The notes under the pieces: model-generated
The model's database searches: none
What the model saw: the letters and a program-made list of their open reading frames with translations, nothing else
What the model was told of the DNA's origin: nothing
Part shown: piece by piece, positions 1-6,720 of the stretch
How positions within the stretch are numbered: position 1 is the first letter of the stretch
Layout: every line of letters begins with the position of its first letter
Assembly: GCA_026397695.1 (NCBI GenBank)
Contig: JAPLUJ010000439.1
Span: 1-10,267 of the forward strand
Length of the DNA: 10,267 bases
Reading direction: 5' to 3'
DNA from: Verrucomicrobiota bacterium
Lineage (GTDB): Bacteria; Verrucomicrobiota; Verrucomicrobiia; Verrucomicrobiales; Akkermansiaceae
Position numbers and translations under genes: made by a program

Positions 1-1520
1 GTCTTTCTCTTGAAGAACAGGAGCTTGTCGAACTTCAGCGCCGGATGAGTCAGCAGGGCATCGCTGCGCAGTGCCGCCAGCTTCGTCTCCATGGTCCGCT
101 GTGCTTCGGGCATGCCCGTTTCGCAGGCCCAGACCCTGACGGGCGGTCTGTCGGCGGAAATCGTGCTTTTCTCCTTCTCGAATGCTGCCAGGCGATTCAG
201 GAAGGCCGGGCCTTCGGGATATTCCGAGCCAAGGGTCTTGATCCGGTCTTCAATTCCCAAGCGCAAGGCTGCCACGTTCACGCTGTTGGCGGGCATGAAA
301 ACGCTGCGCTCCCGGGCAGAAACGCTGTCGAGGTGCGGGATCGTGCGCGGCTGCTGATTCCAGCCTGCGGGAAATGGCTGCAAGGATTCCAATCGAAAAT
401 CAACGAGATGGGGAAGCGGCCCGCTGCGGGCAAACTTCAGGGTGTGTTTTCCGGCGGTGATCGACATTCTGCGGGGGGCGCCGCGGTCTTCGAGGAACTC
501 ATACGGCCGATCCTTCGTGCTGCTGCTGTTCCATGAGAATACGACCGGGATCTCAAAAGGCGCCGAGCCGAAGGTGATGTCATAGCAGACTTTGCCCATG
601 CTCTTGCCGTCCACAAAGACTTCTGTTGGCCGCGCTTCACCGGCCACGTACATGACTTTGAGGAGGTACTCGCCGGTAACGGGGAAATCGATGTCGTATT
701 CGACCTCGCCCGGTCCGGTGTGTTTCGGGTCGTTGCCGATCAGCGGGCCGGCATCGGCAAACTGGTCCGGGCTCGCATAGATGCGCACGTTGCCGCGGTC
801 GAATGTCCAGGCGGGGATCGCCAGCGAGCCGCTCGTCTGGACCGCCGGGGGCGCGTTCGTCGGGAACGCCGCGACTTGATTCGGAGACTTGAAGGCTCCG
901 CGCTGTTTCTCCGGGACGTTCTGGATGTCCTTGACGGTGTAAAGGGGCGGCTTCCAATCCTTCGGGAACTCGGCCTTGGTAGTCGCGCTGAGAGCCACCA
1001 GATGGGGCAGCGGACCGCGCCGCGTGATCTTCACGGTATGCACCCCCTTGGTGAGCTTCGTGCCCAGAAGCCTTCCCCAATGGTTCCTGACGCCTTCCCA
1101 CTTCGCACCGCTGCTGTTCCATGTGAATTTGTCCGGCTGCCCGGAAGACTTCGGATCGAGCGTGACCCCTAAACAGCACTTGCTCAAATTCTGGTTGTCG
1201 ACAAAGAACTCCACCGGCCGCGCTTCCGCAGTCGCGTAGCAAAGCTGAAACGTATAGTCGCCCTCGACCGGCAGATCGACATCGTATTCGACCGTCCAGC
1301 CCCAGGGCTCCTTCTGGCCGTTGCCCACCACCGGCCCGGCATCGGCATATTCGCCCGGATCGGCGTGGATCACCACATTGCCCCGATCGAACGCCCATGC
1401 CGGGACAACAATCGATCCAGCCTCGATCCGGCTCACAGATAAGACGACGCCCCACAAGGCAAGGCACGTAACGAGTCTTGAAAGGCTGAACGGGAGTGTA
1501 TGGCGGGGTGTTGGTTTCAT
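1..1520 (-). CDS. Large secreted protein with tandem sugar-binding-like modules, possibly hydrazine-synthase-alpha-like (C-terminus cut by window edge)
   Basis: An uninterrupted minus-strand frame runs from ATG at 1520 off the left edge, giving 506 residues with no stop. Residues about 10-35 form a signal peptide (hydrophobic LVTCLALWGVVLSVS, then a small-residue cleavage region near IEAGS). Two homologous modules follow at about 36-180 and 232-378; both carry PAW(A/T)FDRGNV, (Y/F)ADAGP, EARP and RGPLPHLV or SGPLPHLV. They look like beta-rich carbohydrate-binding modules. The last residues (LRSDALLTHPALKFDKLLFFKRK is the region, ending LLFFKRK) resemble the entry into the domain of large PVC proteins annotated hydrazine-synthase-alpha-like or WD40-like. 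That is recalled similarity, not a search. No Shine-Dalgarno precedes the start; instead the ATG overlaps the stop of the small ORF upstream (ATGA), suggesting translational coupling. The function is unknown; anammox chemistry is not implied. Confidence 0.8.
   Translation of the reverse strand, partial: MKPTPRHTLPFSLSRLVTCLALWGVVLSVSRIEAGSIVVPAWAFDRGNVVIHADPGEYADAGPVVGNGQKEPWGWTVEYDVDLPVEGDYTFQLCYATAEARPVEFFVDNQNLSKCCLGVTLDPKSSGQPDKFTWNSSGAKWEGVRNHWGRLLGTKLTKGVHTVKITRRGPLPHLVALSATTKAEFPKDWKPPLYTVKDIQNVPEKQRGAFKSPNQVAAFPTNAPPAVQTSGSLAIPAWTFDRGNVRIYASPDQFADAGPLIGNDPKHTGPGEVEYDIDFPVTGEYLLKVMYVAGEARPTEVFVDGKSMGKVCYDITFGSAPFEIPVVFSWNSSSTKDRPYEFLEDRGAPRRMSITAGKHTLKFARSGPLPHLVDFRLESLQPFPAGWNQQPRTIPHLDSVSARERSVFMPANSVNVAALRLGIEDRIKTLGSEYPEGPAFLNRLAAFEKEKSTISADRPPVRVWACETGMPEAQRTMETKLAALRSDALLTHPALKFDKLLFFKRK
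387..1415 (-). repeat. Two tandem homologous protein modules inside the left-edge gene
   Basis: Module A is encoded by about 1415-981 (residues 36-180) and module B by about 827-387 (residues 232-378), joined by a roughly 50-residue linker rich in Pro, Lys and Ala. Matching anchors in order are PAWAFDRGNV/PAWTFDRGNV, YADAGPVVGN/FADAGPLIGN, VEYDVDLPV/VEYDIDFPV, EARPVEFFVD/EARPTEVFVD, WNSSG/WNSSS and GPLPHLV/GPLPHLV. The divergence is substantial, so the duplication is old. Module A has two adjacent Cys (CC, about 115-116) where module B has VC. Confidence 0.85.
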
Positions 1521-1636
1521 GATGGGTAGTTGTTGCAGGAGCAGTCGGTGGCAGGCTGAGGCGGCGTGTCGGCGGCGTGGATTGTGCCCAGGTGAGCGAG
1601 CAAGAGGACGGTCAGATATGGGAATGGGGATTTCAT
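1517..1636 (-). CDS. Small ORF, 39 residues, signal-peptide-like, overlapping the next start (ATGA)
   Basis: ATG at 1636 opens 39 codons ending in TGA, and that TGA overlaps the ATG of the following gene by four bases. The product has a short Lys-containing start, a hydrophobic core (YLTVLLLAHLGTI), an Ala-rich cleavage-like site (HAAD), a Pro/Thr/Gln stretch and a C-terminus with two Cys (DCSCNNYPS). It lies 32 bases after the stop of the 992-residue gene, in the same direction. No good Shine-Dalgarno is visible. It could be a real secreted micropeptide, a coupling leader for the large downstream protein, or the 5' remnant of a longer exported protein such as a sulfatase. No family was recognised. 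Confidence 0.5.
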   Translation of the reverse strand: MKSPFPYLTVLLLAHLGTIHAADTPPQPATDCSCNNYPS

Positions 1637-1668
1637 GCTGAACAATGAAGTGAAAACAAGTTCCCGCC

Positions 1669-4647
1669 TCATTTGGCATAGGATTCCACAAGTGTCACCT
1701 CGGGATGATAGTCCATGTTGAGCCAGAACTCACCGCGGTTGCCGCTCCAGATTTGCAGGGCCTTGCGCGACTGACCGTCGGCATCGCACACGGCCATGTC
1801 CAGTCCCATGCGAATGCCCGGTGACAACCGCATGCCGGGCACGCAAAATGCAATCTCCGCGATGTAGCCCGCCGGGGTCCTCTTGACGGCCATGGTCCCC
1901 CCCCATTTCTTCTGGAACAGGTCGTTTTGTGGCTTGTCCATTGGATATGTGGGAGTCAGCACATCGTCGACGAAGATCACCGGAGCGGTCGCAGGCACGA
2001 AATGCATCTCGTAGCCGCGAAGGCGGTCCATGCCGTCTATCCGTTCCTTGCGCGGTCCACCCAAGTGCAACGGGTCGAGGTGGATCTCGATGCAGTCGTT
2101 CAGCCAGGATTTTGGTTGCTGCGGGGGATCGATCAGGTGGTCGTCCGTCACCACCACCAGAAAGGCGAGCTGATCCCCATCCCAAGTGCCGCGCCAACGG
2201 AAGCCGAGGTCCTGCTTGCCATGCCATGAGTCGGGTGTCATCCCCTGGCCGAACCAAAGGTGCTCCGGCCCTTCGACGACGTTCTCTTTGACGCCTTCCC
2301 AGTCGGCCGGATCGCCATCGACGGTGATTTGCTTCCGCAAGATCTCGTAACTGAGCGCTTTCTTTGAGGCGGGCCGCGAGCCGTAAGAGAATTCCCAAGG
2401 ACCCAAGTCCATCAGGCGGCTTCCACCGTAGAGCGCCCCCGCCATGGTCCAGGCGATACCCATGCTTTGTTGGCTGCCGCGCCAGGTGCCGGGCTGCCCG
2501 CCCACGTAGGTGCAGTTAGAATGGTTGTAGTGTTCCGCCTGAATGCCCGGCACCGGACCAAACATGGCTCCGGGCCGGGAAATGGTTTGCGTTGCCGCTG
2601 CAAAAAGCACCCGCCCGATTTGCTGATAGCGGGTGTCGTTGGCGGCCACGCCCAAGCGATAGAAGTCCGGGGCGATGAAGTAGCCGAACACATCTATCTC
2701 CTGGTTCTGAGTGGAGATGAACGTCCAGCCGATGGTGTTCACATATTCGTGCAACAGGCCGCTTTCAGGCTTCAGCGGCACCTGATGGAAGTACATCCAG
2801 GTGAGCGTCCAGTCGGCCGCGTCCTTGGCCATTTCCAGGAACCGCCGGTCCTGCGTGGAGCTGTAAACCTCCAGCGCCGCGCGCATCATGATCCAACCCG
2901 CCTCCTTGTCTTCGGCACCGGCGTCGAGAGTGGCACCCCAGTAGGGTTGCGCCAGCGTTGCGCCGAACTCCCGCCAGTACGCTTCCAGCGCATCCACGGC
3001 GAGCTCAAGATACTTTCGCTCGCCGGTCATGGACGTGAGCCGGGCCAACGCGCAAATGCACTGCGCACCGGCCATGGAAAGAGTGCCGGACGGGGCCTGC
3101 CCGGAGACCGGCCAGCCAAGTGCCGTCCCTTGCGGCGTCCATGCACGCGGGAACATGCCACGGCAGCGCGGCGAGCGCAGGAGGAAATCGCCCGACTTGC
3201 GCAGCGCGGCCAACCATGGGTCAGCCTCTGGCAATCGCAGCTTCCATCCCAACTCCACAAGGCTGGTCAGGTGCTCTAGGTTATCGCCTAACTGCCGGCT
3301 GGAGATGCCCGGTGCCGATTGATCGAATCCCGCCGCGATCCAGCGGCCGGCACGCAGATCATAGTCGCCGAAGAACAGGCCGTCCTCCGCCTCCGCCTGG
3401 GCACCGTGAATGAAGAACTGGACCGATTGGATGGCCTGTTCGCGGGCTGCGGCGTCGCCCGTACGGTCCGCGTATTCTAGCAGCCCGTAAGCAATGCCCA
3501 GATTGCCGCCACACCATCCATATTGAAAAACGTCGTTCTTGGGAAACCTGCTGTAGCCGACCGGACGGTCCTGCGGGTCCTGCGGGTCTGCCGGCGCCTG
3601 ATAGAACCTGCTCTTGGCATATTCAGCCGCAAGCGTCATCGTTTCGGCAAATGGCACGTGCGGGGTCGCGACCGGTTGGAAGACCTCAAAGGCCTTCCAT
3701 AGGGTTTCGCGGAAGCCGTAACCCGTCTTGATGCCGCTCCCAAGATCCAGATAGAGAGTTTTCTCGAAGACTGCGGGCCCCTGCACATCCAGATAGGCAT
3801 CATCATAGGGATCGAAGCCGTGGCGATGGCCGTAGATCTGACTCTTCTTGCCGTTGGTAGCGACCGGGCCGGAAACGCTGAGAAGATCGACATATCCTTG
3901 GCCATATTCCAGTCCCAGACTCCACCAGTGGTCACCGCCCTTGTGGCCCTGCAAAATCCTCGATGGTTGGGTCACGAGCGAGCCGTAAGTGCGGCTTGTC
4001 GTGCGGTTCTCCGGCCCGCCACCGGTTACCGATTCAACATGAACCATCGGGACCGGCAGGCGGTGTTCCTCGTAAAGGCCCAGACCGCCGGGTTCCGTGG
4101 AAATCCTGGTACCGACGAGCGTTGATCCCGGATTGTTGTTGTACAAGACGCCCGGCATGAGCATCCGCTGATCCGTTCCCAGGGGTAGGCGGATGCGGGT
4201 CTCCAGCGTGATCTGCGATTGCGTGCCGGGACCGCAGTGGCCGAATGAGCGGTCGATCCGCACCATGCCGTGCTCCAGCGAGTAAACGTCGGCGAGCCAC
4301 CATCGCTGGCCGGCCACGTCGACGACCGCCGACGCACGCAAGCGGCTGCCGGCAAGCATCTCGACCTTCTGAACCTTGGCCGGGTGCGGCTCGGCATACC
4401 AGGAGTCGCGCCAGTCGCTGTGGATGTTCCATGCCTGACCGGACGGGAATTGGGCTCTCGGCTCCCAGTTGTCGGCAACGCGTTGCTCAAACACCACATC
4501 GTACTCCGCCGGCCCATGGCTGATAAAACGGACACGCAGCGGTTGCCCCTTCGTCTCCAGAACGATCACCGCGTCGGCTCCCGCAGACTTGGTGGAGACT
4601 GGGAGCGTCAAAGTGAGCGTGAGCAGCAATAGCAGATTCTTCTTCAT
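1669..4647 (-). CDS. Exported multidomain protein: beta-sandwich, alpha-helical toroid-like domain and C-terminal CBM9-like domain
   Basis: A 992-residue protein, presumed to act on polysaccharide outside the cytoplasm. The start at 4647 is preferred over an in-frame ATG at 4686 because it opens directly into a signal peptide (MKKNLLLLLTLTLTLPVS, cleavage near SAGADA). Residues about 25-320 look beta-rich with many aromatic residues. Residues about 335-745 are helix-rich with repeated short helices and Gly/Trp-rich turns (for example QYGWCGGNLG at 375-384, GWIMMRAALEVY at 584-595), as in (alpha/alpha) toroid glycosidases, lyases and epimerases. Residues about 768-990 match the CBM9-like pattern: ITVDGDPADW at 774-783, then a central strand region, then SWLNDCIEIHLDP at 847-859. 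No catalytic pair could be assigned and no CAZy family was recognised. A 9-base in-frame duplication lies at 3571-3588. It sits downstream of the sulfatase, with a 143-base gap. Confidence 0.85.
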   Translation of the reverse strand: MKKNLLLLLTLTLTLPVSTKSAGADAVIVLETKGQPLRVRFISHGPAEYDVVFEQRVADNWEPRAQFPSGQAWNIHSDWRDSWYAEPHPAKVQKVEMLAGSRLRASAVVDVAGQRWWLADVYSLEHGMVRIDRSFGHCGPGTQSQITLETRIRLPLGTDQRMLMPGVLYNNNPGSTLVGTRISTEPGGLGLYEEHRLPVPMVHVESVTGGGPENRTTSRTYGSLVTQPSRILQGHKGGDHWWSLGLEYGQGYVDLLSVSGPVATNGKKSQIYGHRHGFDPYDDAYLDVQGPAVFEKTLYLDLGSGIKTGYGFRETLWKAFEVFQPVATPHVPFAETMTLAAEYAKSRFYQAPADPQDPQDRPVGYSRFPKNDVFQYGWCGGNLGIAYGLLEYADRTGDAAAREQAIQSVQFFIHGAQAEAEDGLFFGDYDLRAGRWIAAGFDQSAPGISSRQLGDNLEHLTSLVELGWKLRLPEADPWLAALRKSGDFLLRSPRCRGMFPRAWTPQGTALGWPVSGQAPSGTLSMAGAQCICALARLTSMTGERKYLELAVDALEAYWREFGATLAQPYWGATLDAGAEDKEAGWIMMRAALEVYSSTQDRRFLEMAKDAADWTLTWMYFHQVPLKPESGLLHEYVNTIGWTFISTQNQEIDVFGYFIAPDFYRLGVAANDTRYQQIGRVLFAAATQTISRPGAMFGPVPGIQAEHYNHSNCTYVGGQPGTWRGSQQSMGIAWTMAGALYGGSRLMDLGPWEFSYGSRPASKKALSYEILRKQITVDGDPADWEGVKENVVEGPEHLWFGQGMTPDSWHGKQDLGFRWRGTWDGDQLAFLVVVTDDHLIDPPQQPKSWLNDCIEIHLDPLHLGGPRKERIDGMDRLRGYEMHFVPATAPVIFVDDVLTPTYPMDKPQNDLFQKKWGGTMAVKRTPAGYIAEIAFCVPGMRLSPGIRMGLDMAVCDADGQSRKALQIWSGNRGEFWLNMDYHPEVTLVESYAK
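3571..3588 (-). repeat. Perfect 9-base tandem duplication (two copies) inside the 992-residue gene
   Basis: The plus strand reads ctgcgggtc twice in a row. On the coding strand this gives the repeated tripeptide DPQ-DPQ at residues about 354-359, in a surface-like linker just before the toroid-like domain. It keeps frame and looks like a small slippage product. Confidence 0.8.
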
Positions 4648-4790
4648 GACTGCCGGGAATGTCGTTCGGGGCGCAGGCCGTTGCAAGAATCGGTGGCCGG
4701 TCCAAGGAACAGAAGTTCTATACGGTCGCGCCAGTCAATTTTTTTCCTGTTATTATTCATGGTTCATTATCCGGATGAAGTGTTGCCAAT

Positions 4791-6179
4791 TTACGGCGCG
4801 TTGTTTGCCGCCTTGGGTTTGCCTTCCGGCCCCGGCTTGTCACCGACGACGCGCTTGTGCCAGGCGGTCCATGCGGATTGCAATTGCCGCACGCGTTCCG
4901 GGTGCGCCTGGGAGAGGTCGTGAGCTTCGCTGATGTCGTTGCTCAGATCATAAAGTCCCAGCACGGGCGTCTTCGCGGTCTGGTCTGGCATGGCAAAGGT
5001 AAGCTTCCACTGGCCTTCGCGGATGGCCCATTGCTGCTCGTATTCCCAGCAGAGCGTTGCATGCGGTGCGGATTTGTTTCCTTCGATGAAGGGCAGCAGA
5101 TTCACGCCATCGATCGGCCAATCGGCGTCGGCTTGCACACCGGCGAGCGCAAGCACCGTTGCGGTGATGTCCATCTGAATCACCGGCTGCGTGAACGTCG
5201 CGCCTGCTTGAAAGCGACCTTTCCACTGCATGAAAAACGGCACGCGAATGCCACCTTCCCACGTTTCACCTTTGCCGCCCCTCAGCGGCGTGTTGAGCGA
5301 GGCGTTCGGCGCGTTGCGCGTGATCGGGCCGCCGTTGTCGCTGATGAAGCAGATGAGCGTGTTGTCCTCGATGCCAGCTTCGCGCACCGCCTTCAGCACG
5401 CGGCCGATGCCATCATCCATCGCCGCCAACATGCCCGCATAAATACGACGATTTTTATCCCCGATGCCGGGGAAACGTGCGAGATAATCGTCCGGGGCCT
5501 CCATCGGCGTGTGCACGGCGTTGAACGCGAGGTAAAGAAAGAACGGTTGCACACTGCCTTTTTGACGCGCCAGGAAATCCACCGCCTCACGCGTGAAGGC
5601 GTGGGTGGTGTATTCCTTCTCCACCACCGCTGCGGCACCACGCACGATCTGTGAGTAGTGATTCATCTTCGCACCCGCCGCCCTCGGCTTGTCAGGAAAA
5701 TAACTGCGACCACCGCCGAGGAAGCCGTAGAACTCATCGAAGCCGCGCTTGAGTGGATGGCATTGCTCCTGTTCTCCCAGATGCCACTTGCCCACGATGG
5801 CGGTGCGATAACCGGCCTTCTTCAAGTATCCCGCCACTGTCGGCACATCCGTGTTCAGGCCCGGTTTGCCCGCTGGAATCCAGTCGTAGACGCCATCGCG
5901 GTAGTGATAGCGCGCGGTCATCAGCGCCGCCCGCGATGGACTGCACACCGTGCCGGTGACATAGCCATCGGTGAAGCGAATGCCACCTGCCGCGAGCGCA
6001 TCGAGGTTCGGCGTCGGCACATCCTTGCATCCGTGCACGCCGCAATCCGCGTAGCCCATGTCGTCGGCAACGATGTAGAGGATGTTGGGTTTCTTGGCCG
6101 GAGCATTGGCGGCGGCGCCTGTGCCGCCTAGAGCGAGTGCCATCCCGCAGACAACGGCAGTGGTTTGTTGCTTGATCAT
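4791..6179 (-). CDS. Secreted S1-type (formylglycine-dependent) sulfatase
   Basis: A complete 462-residue sulfatase, about the usual family length. Family members hydrolyse sulfate esters from sugars or aryl substrates using a formylglycine made from a Cys or Ser. The signature CSPSR is at residues 79-83, so Cys79 is the predicted formylglycine. Other expected sites are the metal-binding VADDMGY (Asp39-Asp40), KWHLG at 131-135, His223 in AVHTPM, SDNGG at 280-284 (Asp281, Asn282) and Lys303 in RGGKGE. The N-terminus has a hydrophobic stretch with an Ala-rich end (GTGAAANA), consistent with export. No maturase (FGE or anSME) is in the window, so activation must come from elsewhere. The substrate cannot be read from sequence; the neighbouring glycan-type and rhamnose genes suggest a sulfated polysaccharide. 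No Shine-Dalgarno precedes the ATG. Confidence 0.95.
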   Translation of the reverse strand: MIKQQTTAVVCGMALALGGTGAAANAPAKKPNILYIVADDMGYADCGVHGCKDVPTPNLDALAAGGIRFTDGYVTGTVCSPSRAALMTARYHYRDGVYDWIPAGKPGLNTDVPTVAGYLKKAGYRTAIVGKWHLGEQEQCHPLKRGFDEFYGFLGGGRSYFPDKPRAAGAKMNHYSQIVRGAAAVVEKEYTTHAFTREAVDFLARQKGSVQPFFLYLAFNAVHTPMEAPDDYLARFPGIGDKNRRIYAGMLAAMDDGIGRVLKAVREAGIEDNTLICFISDNGGPITRNAPNASLNTPLRGGKGETWEGGIRVPFFMQWKGRFQAGATFTQPVIQMDITATVLALAGVQADADWPIDGVNLLPFIEGNKSAPHATLCWEYEQQWAIREGQWKLTFAMPDQTAKTPVLGLYDLSNDISEAHDLSQAHPERVRQLQSAWTAWHKRVVGDKPGPEGKPKAANNAP

Positions 6180-6258
6180 GATGCGGTTCTATTGGTGCAA
6201 GCCTAGTGACGCGCGTGCCGGCGGATTTCTTTCAATGGCCGCCATGCCACTGGAAGTA

Positions 6259-6281
6259 GCGGGAAACCTCATGCTTCCCGC
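6259..6281 (-). terminator. Hairpin downstream of rhaM, without a U-tract
   Basis: Perfect 7-base arms gcgggaa (6259-6265) and ttcccgc (6275-6281) enclose a 9-base loop, 24 bases past the rhaM stop. No T-run follows on the minus strand, so it is not a classical intrinsic terminator. It could mark or protect the 3' end of the rhaT-mttB-rhaM transcript, or be chance in GC-rich DNA. Confidence 0.35.
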
Positions 6282-6304
6282 CAAGTCTGTCGGCAACGAA
6301 ATGC

Positions 6305-6631
6305 TCAAGGAAGGTAAAACAATTCGACCAAAGGAAATTCCACGGCAGTATTATCCGGATTCACCTCCATTATATCAGCCATGTGATCCACCCATTTGCG
6401 TACGACCGGATTACTGATGTTTTCCAGGTTCGGAAGATTCCCGGTTTGCTTCTGACAGGCAAATAGAATGTTGGTTTCCCGGTCCAGAAATATCGAATAA
6501 TCGGAAATCCCCGAATCCTTTATCAGTTCAACCAATTCCGGCCAGATTTCATCATGACGTTTCTTGTACTCGGCCTCAAAACCCGGCTTCAACTTCATTT
6601 TAAAGGCAATGCGTTTTACTTCCATGTTCAT
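6305..6631 (-). CDS. rhaM: L-rhamnose mutarotase
   Basis: A 108-residue cytoplasmic protein of the RhaM/YiiL family, which interconverts the alpha and beta anomers of L-rhamnose to feed rhamnose isomerase. E. coli RhaM, recalled from memory, has 104 residues. The matching landmarks are EYKKRHDEIWPEL (E. coli EYQRRHNPIWPEL), with His26 aligning to catalytic His22, DYSIFLD (YAIYLD), NILFACQ (NLLFATV), NPDN at 91-94, and the family-typical C-terminal end FYLP. The E. coli Trp-Trp pair is a single Trp here (RKWVDHM). Two starts are possible, ATG 6631 and ATG 6625. Spacing to the methyltransferase is 89 bases. Upstream bases GGATACTAA give only a weak ribosome site. Confidence 0.95.
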   Translation of the reverse strand: MNMEVKRIAFKMKLKPGFEAEYKKRHDEIWPELVELIKDSGISDYSIFLDRETNILFACQKQTGNLPNLENISNPVVRKWVDHMADIMEVNPDNTAVEFPLVELFYLP

Positions 6632-6720
6632 TTAGTATCCATCGATTCGAGTTTTTTCAATATGTATTCCGCAGCTTAAAAGTAACCACCTGCCAACAAT
6701 AATGACTTATGCCCCAGTCC

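Noticed and set aside
45..1172. Plus-strand open frames opposite the left-edge gene
   Set aside because: Arg/Ala/Gly-rich translations typical of antisense frames in GC-rich DNA, with no domain, signal peptide or ribosome site.
637..1467. A 276-codon open frame on the same strand as, and shifted from, the left-edge gene
   Set aside because: It is Arg/Gly-rich, has no recognisable domain and lies within the true frame, which has a signal peptide and two homologous modules.
2467..3279. A 270-codon plus-strand frame opposite the 992-residue gene
   Set aside because: The minus-strand frame has a continuous domain-like protein; this one is low-complexity and shows no family resemblance.
4700..4790. 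A promoter (TTGACT then TATAGA on the minus strand) for the 992-residue gene
   Set aside because: The spacer between the two boxes is only about 10 bases, too short for a standard sigma-70 promoter.
4857..5654. A 265-codon plus-strand frame opposite the sulfatase
   Set aside because: It mirrors the codons of an intact sulfatase with all its catalytic motifs; the translation is His/Arg-rich without recognisable features.
6632..6720. An internal promoter ahead of rhaM
   Set aside because: TTACTT and TATTGA at 17-base spacing match the consensus poorly; co-transcription from rhaT is simpler.
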